A stretch of DNA of 33,442 bases from contig JAGXNS010000018.1 of the NCBI GenBank assembly GCA_019894855.1, positions 1 through 33,442 on the forward strand, given 5' to 3'. The translations under genes and the position numbers were made by a program. Below the pieces are notes generated by a model, which saw only the letters and a program-made list of their open reading frames with translations, was not told the DNA's origin and made no database searches. Positions 23,830-32,699 of this stretch are shown in pieces. Positions within the stretch are counted from its first letter, which is position 1. Each line of letters opens with the position of its first letter. This DNA comes from Promethearchaeota archaeon (GTDB lineage Archaea; Asgardarchaeota; Lokiarchaeia; Sigyniarchaeales; SOKP01).

Positions 23830-25620
23830 ATGAAAGAATATGAAATCGCATGGGACTTATCTGAGATTTTCACTAGTCACGACGATCCAAGAATTTCCAA
23901 AAATATAATCTCACTTCAAAACCAAGTTAACGATTTTGTAACTACATATAAAGGAAAGATAGACACAGAAACATTTTCAGCTAATAATTTATACGAGTTA
24001 TTCAAAAAGCAAGAGAAATTCGATGCAGATATTGATGAGTTAAACACTTATTCTCATATGAGTTATGACGCGAATATGACAATTCCGGAAGTAGAAGCAC
24101 TAAAAAAGAAAGTGGATGATTTTATAACTGAGAGCTCTAAAACTTTAGCTTTTTTTACAATTGAAATTGGAAAATTAGTTAATAATAAAAAAGACTTGAT
24201 TGATGATCCTATCCTCAAAGATTATAAGCATCATTTAGAGAATGTTAGAAGAAATATTCCTCATTTACTTTCGGAAATAGAAGAACAGTTAATTTTAGAA
24301 AAAGATCAATTTGGGGTTAGAGCATGGAGTGAGTTACAAGCTAAATGGCTTAATACTCGTGATTTTGAAGTTATGGTCGAGGGAGAAATGAAAAATTTAT
24401 CTTACGGAGAAGCAAATAGTCTTATAACTCATCCTGACAGAGAAACGAGGATATCAGCTAACAAATCAATTTATGGATTACTTGGTAAAGATCAAGAGAT
24501 CTTTTCAACAGCGCTCAAAAATATTTGCTCAGATTGGATGAAAATTACCAAAAGACGCAATTATGATAGCCCAATGCATCAAAGCTTAATTGTTAATGAC
24601 ACTACCCAAGTTATCGTAGATAATTTAATGAAGGTTATTGAGGAAAATGTCGATGTTTATCGAAGGTACCTTAAATTAAAAGCCAAAACTATGAAATTGC
24701 CTAAGCTTACTTGCGCTGATGTTCGAGCTCCCTTGGAAGCACCTGCAATGAAAAAAAGATCTTGGGATGATACAAAAGAACTCATCTTGGAAGCATACGG
24801 GAAAGTAGATGCTGATTTTGAAAAATTTGTTAACGACATGTTCGACCGAAATCATATTGACGCAGCTGTAAGGAAAGGGAAGCGAAATGGAGCGTATTGT
24901 GCAACATGGTATAAAGGAAAGTCAGCGTTTATTTTGCAATCGTTCACTGGAGCTCTAAATGAAATTTACACCCTCGCTCACGAACTCGGTCATGCTGTTC
25001 ACGCTTACCTTTTATCGGCCAAACAATCATATTTCAATATACATACTGCATTAACTGTCGCAGAAACAGCCTCCACATTTGGAGAGCTTTTGATAACTGA
25101 TCTTTTACTTACGAAAGTAGAAAGTAAAGATGAAAAAAGGGCAATACTGGCACATGTGTTAGATGATACGGGTCAAGCAGCATTTCAAGTAAGTGGTAGA
25201 GTATTTTTTGAGCAGAGCCTTTATAAGGCAATCGAAAATGGTGAAAATTTAGATGGAACAACGATCTCAAAATACTGGTGCGCAGGACGAGATAGAATAT
25301 ACGGAGATTCCGTTGAATGGTTTGATGAAATGATTTGGGAGTGGACCATGAAACAGCATTACTTTTTCCCGAATTTTCGATTCTACAATTATCCCTATGT
25401 TTACGCACAACTTTTTGTGTTCACCCTCTATCGGAAGTATAAGGAAGAAGGTAAGTCTTTTATGCCAAAATTTAAGAAATTATTAAGCGCTGGAGGAAGC
25501 CTATCCCCTGTCGAACTGGCCAATATTGTTGGATTAGACATAACCAAACCAGATTTTTGGAAACTTGGGATAAAACAAATCGAAGAATTTGTTAACGAGT
25601 TTGAAAAAACATTAGAGTAA
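23830..25620 (+). CDS. pepF: Oligoendopeptidase F, M3 family metallopeptidase
   Basis: Cytosolic zinc peptidase that cuts short peptides. The 596-residue length fits PepF. The zinc site is H384-E-L-G-H388, followed by the third ligand Glu in V-A-E-T-A-S-T-F-G-E about 25 residues later. The N-terminal helical domain is intact. Late M3 features W-F-D-E-M-I-W-E-W and F-Y-N-Y-P-Y-V-Y-A are present. ATG 23830 is preferred over the in-frame GTG at 23821. Fits with the adjacent amino-acid dehydrogenases in peptide catabolism. A T-rich run at 25623-25640 follows the stop and is a likely terminator. Confidence 0.95.
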   Translation: MKEYEIAWDLSEIFTSHDDPRISKNIISLQNQVNDFVTTYKGKIDTETFSANNLYELFKKQEKFDADIDELNTYSHMSYDANMTIPEVEALKKKVDDFITESSKTLAFFTIEIGKLVNNKKDLIDDPILKDYKHHLENVRRNIPHLLSEIEEQLILEKDQFGVRAWSELQAKWLNTRDFEVMVEGEMKNLSYGEANSLITHPDRETRISANKSIYGLLGKDQEIFSTALKNICSDWMKITKRRNYDSPMHQSLIVNDTTQVIVDNLMKVIEENVDVYRRYLKLKAKTMKLPKLTCADVRAPLEAPAMKKRSWDDTKELILEAYGKVDADFEKFVNDMFDRNHIDAAVRKGKRNGAYCATWYKGKSAFILQSFTGALNEIYTLAHELGHAVHAYLLSAKQSYFNIHTALTVAETASTFGELLITDLLLTKVESKDEKRAILAHVLDDTGQAAFQVSGRVFFEQSLYKAIENGENLDGTTISKYWCAGRDRIYGDSVEWFDEMIWEWTMKQHYFFPNFRFYNYPYVYAQLFVFTLYRKYKEEGKSFMPKFKKLLSAGGSLSPVELANIVGLDITKPDFWKLGIKQIEEFVNEFEKTLE

Positions 25621-25716
25621 GCTTTTTATTATTTTTTTCTCCTTATTAAATTAGTTTCGATAAAAAAAATAAAAATAGTAAAATAAAATGAAGGTATTTT
25701 TTTTTATTCTCAATAG

Positions 25717-27366
25717 TTATTCGTAATTTCCCGAATATATCTCGTCCTTTACTAATTCAAAATCAAGAGACTCTTGAGACTCAACGTGCAAATCCCATTT
25801 ATCACACACATCTTTAGCTCGTTGAGTAATATACGCTATATCATGACGACTTATAAGGTCCAAATTAAATTTTCTAACCCCTGCTAATAATTGTTTTAAA
25901 CCTATACCGAGCTTACTTTCAAAATACGTATAAACTCCAACTGCGGAGGGAGGAATTTCTTTTCCTTTGTAAATCCGCGTCAATTTATCATATTCTACGA
26001 AAGCTTCATTAAGGCTTAAACTCGAGGGTTCCTTATCTTGGGGAAATCCTAAGGTTTTCAACATCGCTGGTGTGACCATACCTTTTGAGATTGTTTCACC
26101 AACATACTTAGATTTCATAGCAGCTGTTATTGGAGCCCTTGCCATGGCTATACATTTCACATAGGGGGCACCCATGGCAAGAGCTTTGAACATCTGCGTC
26201 TCGTTTGCAATTCCACCCGCGATGGCCACGGTTGGAATATTAACATTAGGGTTCTTCTTTTTTATCATGTCTAAACATCCAACTACAAGAGCTTCTAAAT
26301 AAACTGTTGGAATTGAGCCTTCATTCATCATACTCACAGGACTCATTCCTGTTCCTCCTCCAGCACCGTCAAATGTTATCCCATCTATCTTTCCTTCCAC
26401 TGCTAACCTTATTAGCCAAGCTGTTGCCGCTGGACGATAAGCTCCAGTTTTGATAAATATGTTTTTTGCTCCTGATGAGCGAACTTGGTCTATTTCTTCT
26501 AAAACATCTTCAGTTGTGGACAATCCTACTCTGCTATGCCTTTCAAAGTCAGGTATTAACCCTGCGTTCCATTGATCTATAACCACTGGATCTGAGGGAT
26601 CAGGAAAGACTAAATAACCTCGTTGTTGAAGCAATTGTGCTCTTTCTAAAGAGGATAGCCTTACTTCTCCTCCGATTGCTTTTGCTCCTTGACCAAATTT
26701 CAACTCAAGTGATTCTATATCCAATTTTGACATCACATAATCGAATACTCCGAGTCTCGTGTCTTCAACATTTTTCTGGACAATTATATCACCATGCTTT
26801 CCGTCCCAAAACTCTCTATAGGTGTTGACACGGAATTTCATATCATCTGTATCAGTAACTTTGGGATAAACTCTATGATTTGCGAATTGAGCTAATGGAT
26901 CCATACCCACTACATTTTCTCCAATTGTAAGACTTACTCCTGCTAAAGCAGCACCAATTGCTAAACCTTTCCAATTTCGCTTAGCTACGTACGTACTGCC
27001 AAGCCCGGCGATCACGATAGGTAATTTTTGTAGGATATTACCCCAACGCATCGTCATATCCACATTTGGGAAAATCACCTTGTCTTCATGAGCTTCGATT
27101 CCTTGAGCGCCTCGCACTTCAAATTGAATTTGGAAATCGCCATAGGATAAACCAAAATCCTTTGGTGTTCCTGCTGTTGAGTTTCCAAAATATTCTCTTC
27201 GAGGATATAGCGCTTCTCGACCTCTTAACGCTGATTTTGAGACCTCACAGAACACAGGACAATCCGCAATACATATAGGGCATAATCCAGACTCACAAGA
27301 ATCTTCGACTCTTGTCCTTGAACCAATCATGCTTGTTTTGTGAGTAACCATCGAAAATTTTGTCAT
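25717..27366 (-). CDS. FMN-binding glutamate synthase-family protein
   Basis: 549-residue flavoprotein containing the central FMN-binding TIM-barrel domain of glutamate synthase large subunit, without the glutaminase domain. The N-terminus has a Cys cluster (C24, C29, C32, C36, C40) suited to an iron-sulfur centre. The barrel is marked by I-T-F-D-G-A-G-G-G-T-G-M-S-P, A-G-G-I-A-N-E-T-Q and A-M-G-A-P-Y-V-K-C-I-A-M-A-R. Archaeal proteins of this type are common but their reaction is often unproved. A hydrophobic segment near 105-145 (G-L-G-S-T-Y-V-A and G-A-A-L-A-G-V-S-L) is unusual. Strong ribosome site GAGGGGTGAT precedes ATG 27366. It may supply or drain glutamate with the nearby dehydrogenases. 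Confidence 0.88.
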   Translation of the reverse strand: MTKFSMVTHKTSMIGSRTRVEDSCESGLCPICIADCPVFCEVSKSALRGREALYPRREYFGNSTAGTPKDFGLSYGDFQIQFEVRGAQGIEAHEDKVIFPNVDMTMRWGNILQKLPIVIAGLGSTYVAKRNWKGLAIGAALAGVSLTIGENVVGMDPLAQFANHRVYPKVTDTDDMKFRVNTYREFWDGKHGDIIVQKNVEDTRLGVFDYVMSKLDIESLELKFGQGAKAIGGEVRLSSLERAQLLQQRGYLVFPDPSDPVVIDQWNAGLIPDFERHSRVGLSTTEDVLEEIDQVRSSGAKNIFIKTGAYRPAATAWLIRLAVEGKIDGITFDGAGGGTGMSPVSMMNEGSIPTVYLEALVVGCLDMIKKKNPNVNIPTVAIAGGIANETQMFKALAMGAPYVKCIAMARAPITAAMKSKYVGETISKGMVTPAMLKTLGFPQDKEPSSLSLNEAFVEYDKLTRIYKGKEIPPSAVGVYTYFESKLGIGLKQLLAGVRKFNLDLISRHDIAYITQRAKDVCDKWDLHVESQESLDFELVKDEIYSGNYE

Positions 27367-27545
27367 TCTACATCACCCCTCTATGATAATAATATATTCT
27401 ACAATTTTCACACTTAATTATCATTTTTCAACCACTTTTAAAAGATCTTCATATTTATAAAAAAATTGAATAACAAATTTGTGCGAAATCAAATGTGTGA
27501 AACAGTTCCAGAGAGATATATCAGCTTACATATCTTTAGTGAACA

Positions 27546-27803
27546 TTATATAGCTTCATAGAGTCGAGGGAACCTGTTATCGTAGATTTTAAGCATTTCT
27601 GGATATCGTTCTGTGATTCTTCGTATGATTTTCGCAAGTGAACTACGATGTGTGTAGCCCATTGCGAAAGACCAATCTCGAGCTGTCGATCTTCCAATTT
27701 CCTTTAACTTATCCAAACACATTAGCTCGTATGTCTTAAATACTTCGTCTACTGCAATTATTGCAGTAACTTCAGGGCTTTTATCTATTTCTTCCAACAT
27801 CAT
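27546..27803 (-). CDS. Small basic protein, possible helix-turn-helix DNA-binding
   Basis: 85 residues, all helical by composition. The C-terminal half (A-R-D-W-S-F-A-M-G-Y-T-H-R-S-S-L-A-K-I-I-R-R-I) reads like a helix-turn-helix followed by a basic end (Y-D-N-R-F-P-R-L-Y-E). No named family recognised. It begins with two ATG codons at 27803, preceded by GGATGTGA, a near-perfect ribosome site. An 18-base perfect palindrome lies 40 bases upstream and could be its own operator. Confidence 0.6.
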   Translation of the reverse strand: MMLEEIDKSPEVTAIIAVDEVFKTYELMCLDKLKEIGRSTARDWSFAMGYTHRSSLAKIIRRITERYPEMLKIYDNRFPRLYEAI

Positions 27804-27842
27804 TTATAATTCACATCCAATTTTTTTTTTTTAAATTTTATT

Positions 27843-27860
27843 ATGGGATTAAAATCCCAT
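27843..27860. promoter_or_regulatory. Perfect palindrome, candidate operator
   Basis: ATGGGATT-AA-AATCCCAT is an 18-base perfect palindrome with a GC-containing core in very AT-rich DNA. It lies 40-57 bases upstream of the small DNA-binding-like gene, just upstream of its A/T-rich promoter box, where an archaeal regulator would bind. No T run follows on either strand close enough to make it a terminator. Confidence 0.5.
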
Positions 27861-28086
27861 TGAACATTTTTTAAATAATATAGCGTTTGTCGACTTAAAA
27901 AGTTTTCTCAAGGATAAAATTTCTAAAAATTTTTCAATTTTTTTTGAAATCTTAAAAAATTTTTTAAAGCGTGCTTAACTTGTTTATATACTTATTGTTT
28001 TGCATTAAAAATATTTTAATCACAAAAAAAACGCTTACCGACAGAAATAATACAGATTAAAAAAAAAATGAGTTATTTATTATTGT

Positions 28087-28218
28087 ATGAATAATAAAAA
28101 AATTGAAGAGCTTACTCTAGGCATGAGAAATATATTTAAGTTGATAAAAAACATCTTATTATTAGAGATTTTTATACAATTTATAGAACGAGAGGGAGCG
28201 AATGCCTTGGAAAATTAG
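28087..28218 (+). CDS. Small ORF upstream of and overlapping a membrane protein gene
   Basis: 43-codon ORF, too short for routine prediction. Charged start (M-N-N-K-K-I-E-E-L), a hydrophobic middle helix (N-I-L-L-L-E-I-F-I-Q-F-I), then E-R-E-G-A-N-A-L-E-N. It overlaps the next gene by 17 bases in another frame and contains that gene's ribosome site, so translation could be coupled. A TATA-like TTTTTATA at about 28169-28176 argues instead that transcription starts inside it. No family recognised. The rest of the gap 27804-28201 holds the palindrome described above and otherwise featureless AT-rich sequence. Confidence 0.25.
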   Translation: MNNKKIEELTLGMRNIFKLIKNILLLEIFIQFIEREGANALEN

Positions 28219-28888
28219 TATCTTCTTTTATTTATCTCTTGGTTGTTTGTTGTGTGGATTGATCTTCCCTACTCATGTAACTCAAGCTATAGGCTGGGAT
28301 ATTGGAGACATAGTTCATTGGATTTATGGGTTTTACATCTTAATTCCACGCAATCCAACTGAAGAGATAACCTTTTATTTTACTATTAATATTCAGTGTT
28401 ATTTTTTGATAATTAATGCAATTATTTTAGTAGTGGTATGTTTTGTTGAGTTGCGTAATGCTAAACTTGGTATTCGATACGAAAAAAATCTAATTTATGC
28501 GATTGCAATTCTCCTGCTAATTGTATTACAACTTTATCAATTCTCCGGATTTATTGTTAGGCTGTTATCAACTTGGGGATTTTATTATAGTGCAATTTTT
28601 GCCCTTATAGGGAATAAAGAGCTTAATGTATTTTACATTGACGAAGGGATAGTAAATGTTAAGAACGAAAGAATTCTTGGGATTGTTCTAATAATATTAT
28701 CTCTTGTTTGGTTTATTTATAATATTTCGATGATTTTATTTTTTGCAGTTCCATATGGTATAGATGTATTTTCACCATCGTTCGCGACAGGTATGTTCCC
28801 AGCACTAATTTTACTACTAATAATGTTATTTTACGGAATTTATTCGCTATTAAGAGCTAAAAGAAAGAATAAATCAAAATTACAGTAG
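28202..28888 (+). CDS. Polytopic membrane protein of unknown function
   Basis: 228 residues with about six hydrophobic helices (near 5-27, 58-80, 95-113, 120-138, 160-180 and 192-220) and a Lys/Arg-rich C-terminus, so the C-terminus is cytosolic. The loop between the first two helices (G-W-D-I-G-D-I-V-H-W-I-Y) is conserved-looking but not assigned to a family. The strong ribosome site GAGGGAG, three bases before ATG 28202, fixes the start. Confidence 0.7.
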   Translation: MPWKISIFFYLSLGCLLCGLIFPTHVTQAIGWDIGDIVHWIYGFYILIPRNPTEEITFYFTINIQCYFLIINAIILVVVCFVELRNAKLGIRYEKNLIYAIAILLLIVLQLYQFSGFIVRLLSTWGFYYSAIFALIGNKELNVFYIDEGIVNVKNERILGIVLIILSLVWFIYNISMILFFAVPYGIDVFSPSFATGMFPALILLLIMLFYGIYSLLRAKRKNKSKLQ

Positions 28889-28998
28889 TAAATTGAGATT
28901 GATTGAATTATATATGTTAACCTCTAAAATTAAGGGTTTTGCTTTCCACAACTATTTATTGCCCGTTAACTATTACTACCTCATTCTCCCTATGATTT

Positions 28999-29214
28999 TT
29001 ACTTATTATTATCTGCTTTTTTTTTATCAATACTTTCATTTTTTGAATTTCTTTCGTCAATTTCTCTTAATGTGTCTCTAAGTCCTTTAATTCCTTTATT
29101 GCCTCTAACTCCTTTTTCTTTTTCTAAATCTCTTTTTTTGTTAATTTTTCTTTTCGCATATTCATATCCATATAGATATGTATATAATTGCATCCAAAAT
29201 GGCATATAATTCAT
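28999..29214 (-). CDS. Small basic hydrophilic protein
   Basis: 71 residues with an aromatic N-terminus (M-P-F-W-M-Q-L-Y-T-Y-L-Y-G-Y-E-Y-A) and a strongly charged helical remainder (K-R-K-I-N-K-K-R-D, D-K-K-K-A-D). Preferred over a Tyr/Leu/Phe-rich ORF on the opposite strand. GAGAG precedes the codons M1 and M4 (ATG at 29214 and 29205). Unrecognised; may be a membrane-surface or nucleic-acid-binding peptide. Confidence 0.45.
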   Translation of the reverse strand: MNYMPFWMQLYTYLYGYEYAKRKINKKRDLEKEKGVRGNKGIKGLRDTLREIDERNSKNESIDKKKADNNK

Positions 29215-29342
29215 CTCTCTCGGAAAATAGTAATCTAATATTTACTAGATTAAATAGCAAATTTAAATATTCGCATAAAGGAGCTAAAATAGGTAAAACA
29301 TTTTCTTTTTGTTTACAAGAAAAATGAGTTTTAGAAGTTAAG

Positions 29343-29561
29343 TTATAGAAATTCGGTTAGTAGAATTTTTTTATATTCCGGTTCTCTATCTTTAAAGGGA
29401 ATGGTTTCAATCCCTGCATATACATCTAAACGAGGACATTTTTGAAAAAAGTCTGAAAAGGAGATGATGGCTTTTGAAAGATCAAATAAATCGTTACTAT
29501 AAATATTTTCTTTTAGTAAAGGAATTTTTTTTTCGATTATCTCTAAACTCAAAATGATCAA
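29343..29561 (-). CDS. Small hypothetical protein
   Basis: 72 residues, mixed helix and strand, with a globular-looking composition (I-Y-S-N-D-L-F-D-L-S-K-A-I-I-S-F-S-D-F-F and a tail ...E-P-E-Y-K-K-I-L-L-T-E-F-L). The frame opens at TTG (29561), with AAGG a few bases before it; no ATG is available. Unrecognised. It could be a real short gene or a chance ORF. Confidence 0.35.
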   Translation of the reverse strand: MIILSLEIIEKKIPLLKENIYSNDLFDLSKAIISFSDFFQKCPRLDVYAGIETIPFKDREPEYKKILLTEFL

Positions 29562-29692
29562 AACCTTGTATTTTATTAATATAAGTATAAAAGCAGATTG
29601 AAATAAAAGAAGAGTCCCGACAAATTTAGTAATAAAAGTAAAATTGATAGGCTAAGTTCATACTATTTTTCAATCTTTTCAAATAAAAAAGC

Positions 29693-30139
29693 TCAATCCA
29701 TTGGCATATACCTAAACATCATAAATATCATAGAAAATAGCCATATATAAAAGGCTATCCATATTACAGTTCCAATAATGCCAATAATTAACCCTGCTTT
29801 TGCCATTCTCGGATCATCATCTTTATTTTTACCAACGGCACCAAGAACGATGCCAACGATTGAACCTACTACGGGTATAACACCAAATAATCCCAACAGT
29901 CCAAAAATTAGGGCAACTATTCCATTTGTATTATTACTTCTCGGACGATAAGCATAAGGTTGATATTGGCGGGGGTGATATTGAGGTTTCTGTTGAGAAT
30001 AAGTTTCTTTAGGAATTTGAGCCTGAGTTGGTTGTTGATTTACTAGCTCTGATTTGAGATTATGTCCACAATTAGGACACACATTCCACGAAGCTACAAT
30101 CTTAGTCCCACATTGAGGACAAAAATTCATAGAGTCCAT
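29693..30139 (-). CDS. Zinc-ribbon plus DUF4190-like membrane protein
   Basis: 148 residues. An N-terminal zinc ribbon (C7-x2-C10 ... C21-x2-C24) is followed by a Gln/Pro/Tyr-rich disordered linker (about 34-68). Two membrane helices follow (about 72-98 and 112-142), separated by G-K-N-K-D-D-D-P-R-M-A-K-A-G. The pair with that loop matches DUF4190-type domains. The architecture is common in archaea and bacteria; function is unknown. It starts at ATG 30139. The 270-base gap to 30409 is AT-rich with no gene seen. Confidence 0.8.
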   Translation of the reverse strand: MDSMNFCPQCGTKIVASWNVCPNCGHNLKSELVNQQPTQAQIPKETYSQQKPQYHPRQYQPYAYRPRSNNTNGIVALIFGLLGLFGVIPVVGSIVGIVLGAVGKNKDDDPRMAKAGLIIGIIGTVIWIAFYIWLFSMIFMMFRYMPMD

Positions 30140-30409
30140 TTTATTTTTTTTTGAAGGCTATTTTTTTTTTCCACTTCTTATGTTAAGTTATCAAAATTCC
30201 GCATAAAAAGTTATGTGATGAATATTGAAAGTGTTTTTACTTCTTTTTTTTCTCTTTATCTCACAATTTAACGAAAGAACTTCCTTGTATAGTGCGATTA
30301 AATTTTAAGATATCTTATTACGGTAGAAATTCGGTTGATAAATAATATTTTTATTCGAAAGCAAATTCTTTACGATTAACCATCTTGTCTGTTTCTATTA
30401 AATTTTTAA

Positions 30410-31993
30410 ATGGATGTTAATATTATGATTGAAGAAGAGCTGCAAATAATTCCTGAACCTGTGAAAGTCTCATTAAATGAGGGGGTATTTCTCCTTAGTC
30501 AAAAAACTACCATTCAAGTGGATTTAACATCCACAGGAAATGGTGAATATTTGAAACAAGTATTAGCTTTACACTACGGGTTGAATCTAGCTTTTGAGGA
30601 GCCCTCCCAAAACAATGGACGAAAAAACTCAATAATCTTTAAAACATCCAAAGAAAAAGAACTGAATAATCCTGAGAAGTATTCTCTTTTAGTTTCAAGA
30701 GAGAACATCACCATATCTGCAACTACATCAATCGGGGGTTTTTATGGTATCCAATCTTTACTTCAACTAATCCCTCATAAAGCATTAAAAGGAGATAAGA
30801 TTTCTTTAGAAATATCTATCCCTTGCATCTCAATTGAAGATTTCCCTCGTTTTAAGTGGCGAGGTTTCATGTTAGACGAAGCGCGCCACTTTTTTGGAAA
30901 AAAACAAGTGAAAAAAATGTTAGATTTAATGGCTCTCTTAAAATTAAATACATTTCACTGGCACCTCACAGATGATCAAGGTTGGCGAGTAGAAATAAAG
31001 AAGTATCCCTTACTTACGAAAATTGGATCAAAAAGGGAGGGGACAATTGTAGCCCAAAAAAAAGGTGTAATCAGTTCTCAGAAGCTAAAAGTACCTATTG
31101 ATGGAATCCCTGTATCTGGCTATTACACGCGTGAAGACTTCATGGAGATAATTGAATATGCAAACGAGCGCTATATAACCATCATTCCAGAGCTCGATTT
31201 TCCAGGTCACACCATGGCGGCATTAGCGGCATACCCCGAATTAAGTTGCACTGGTGGGCCATTTGAAGTTAGTACACGCTTTGGAATTCATAGAGATGTT
31301 TTCTGTATAGGAAAAGAGGAAGTTTTCGAGTTTACACAGAATGTTTTAGACGAGGTAATGGATATCTTTCCGTCTAAAATAATTCACACTGGAGGGGATG
31401 AAGTGCTTAGAAGGCGTTGGAATAAATGTCCCGAGTGTCAGAATAGAATAAATGAAGAAGGATTGGAGGGTTCTGAAAACCTTCAAGTTTACTTTACTAA
31501 TCGTATTGCTGACTATCTATCATCTAAAGGGCGTCAATTAATGGGTTGGAACGAAATTTTAAACGATAACCTTAACAAAGACGCTATATGCCATTATTGG
31601 ACCAATAACTTAAAATTGGTTCTGCAACACGCAATAAAGGGAAGGAAGGTAGTAATGTCTGAGATGTCAGCAGTTTATCTAAACTACCCGTATAACCTAA
31701 TCCCAACGAAAAAAACATATTTATATGATCCTATCCCCGATGAATATAGCAAGAACTATGAAAAATATATTTTAGGGATAGAAGCATGTTTATGGACTGA
31801 ATTTGTTAGTAATAAGGATACCTTAGAATGGCAAGCATTTCCAAGATTGATTGCTATTGCAGAAACTGGATGGACACCAAAAAATAAAAGGAATTTTGAC
31901 TCTTTTTTAAAACGATTAGAAAGTTTCCTCCCATTACTAAAAGCATTTGATGTAAATTATCCTACAAAAGAGGAATTTTTACAAGATCAATAA
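30410..31993 (+). CDS. Beta-N-acetylhexosaminidase, glycoside hydrolase family 20
   Basis: Removes terminal N-acetylglucosamine or N-acetylgalactosamine by substrate-assisted catalysis. The 527 residues cover the N-terminal alpha/beta GH20b domain (I-P-E-P-V-K-V...) and the catalytic barrel: F-P-R-F-K-W-R-G-F-M-L-D-E-A-R-H, N-T-F-H-W-H-L-T-D-D-Q-G-W-R, E-L-D-F-P-G-H, the catalytic pair D330-E331 in H-T-G-G-D-E, and E-A-C-L-W-T-E-F. No signal peptide or anchor is seen, so it is probably cytosolic. The start may instead be ATG 30425 (five residues shorter). It is a lone gene with no sugar transporter beside it. Confidence 0.94.
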   Translation: MDVNIMIEEELQIIPEPVKVSLNEGVFLLSQKTTIQVDLTSTGNGEYLKQVLALHYGLNLAFEEPSQNNGRKNSIIFKTSKEKELNNPEKYSLLVSRENITISATTSIGGFYGIQSLLQLIPHKALKGDKISLEISIPCISIEDFPRFKWRGFMLDEARHFFGKKQVKKMLDLMALLKLNTFHWHLTDDQGWRVEIKKYPLLTKIGSKREGTIVAQKKGVISSQKLKVPIDGIPVSGYYTREDFMEIIEYANERYITIIPELDFPGHTMAALAAYPELSCTGGPFEVSTRFGIHRDVFCIGKEEVFEFTQNVLDEVMDIFPSKIIHTGGDEVLRRRWNKCPECQNRINEEGLEGSENLQVYFTNRIADYLSSKGRQLMGWNEILNDNLNKDAICHYWTNNLKLVLQHAIKGRKVVMSEMSAVYLNYPYNLIPTKKTYLYDPIPDEYSKNYEKYILGIEACLWTEFVSNKDTLEWQAFPRLIAIAETGWTPKNKRNFDSFLKRLESFLPLLKAFDVNYPTKEEFLQDQ

Positions 31994-32036
31994 ACATTTA
32001 AGAATTTAATTCAAATCTTTCAACATCACAAGTTAT

Positions 32037-32699
32037 TTAGAATTGTTTCCGCGAAAATAATATGTTGCTTATGGTAAGCATAATTACTGTTGCTATAAAA
32101 CCAACTAGTAAAGAGAAGATAATAGGATCGATAAAATCTAGGAGTACTGTTGGTAAAATTGAGATAGCTGAGATTTGATTACCTATATAAACTGACAATA
32201 TCGTAGCTACAGGAACGGATGAAACAATAATCCCAAAAAATATACCTATCGAACAAGAAATTGCCATAGCCGCCATACTTATTGTTAGTGACTCTATAGT
32301 CTGATTTAGTACGAATTCGGGAAGATTCCCGATAAATATCTGATCCAGAATAAGTCCGAGAGTAAGAGAAATGCCTGTAGCAATAATTAGGCATAAATAC
32401 ACGGAAAAGAATTTTGCTAAAAGTATACTTGTGCGTTTAACTGGTCGAATTAAGAACAAATCATAAACATGCCGTATTTTTTCGCTTGCAATAGAGGTAC
32501 TCAACATAGCAGAGCCAAGTGTTCCACCAATACTTGATAAAATTATTGCCACGATTGAAGAGATTGGAATTCCCTCAGTGTTAGGTACGACATAATGAAA
32601 TAATAGTGATAAGAGAGGTAATCCAACCCATAGCACAATCATCACCTTTGATTTGTAGAATCCTTTTAATTCGTCTGCGAACAATATCTTTAAACTCAT
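32037..32699 (-). CDS. ABC-2 type transporter permease
   Basis: 220-residue membrane protein with about six helices, the membrane half of an ABC transporter. The segment S-T-S-I-A-S-E-K-I-R-H-V-Y-D-L-F-L-I-R-P-V (about 67-87) is the typical cytosolic coupling region of ABC-2 permeases. It starts in ATGA (32699) overlapping the ATPase stop by 4 bases, so the two are translationally coupled. Substrate unknown; exporters of this type move lipids, drugs or bacteriocins. Confidence 0.85.
   Translation of the reverse strand: MSLKILFADELKGFYKSKVMIVLWVGLPLLSLLFHYVVPNTEGIPISSIVAIILSSIGGTLGSAMLSTSIASEKIRHVYDLFLIRPVKRTSILLAKFFSVYLCLIIATGISLTLGLILDQIFIGNLPEFVLNQTIESLTISMAAMAISCSIGIFFGIIVSSVPVATILSVYIGNQISAISILPTVLLDFIDPIIFSLLVGFIATVIMLTISNILFSRKQF

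Noticed and set aside
28893-29081. Plus-strand 62-codon ORF rich in Tyr, Phe and Leu
   Set aside because: Its composition is what the opposite, Lys/Glu-rich minus-strand frame (28999-29214) produces when read backwards; no ribosome site is present.
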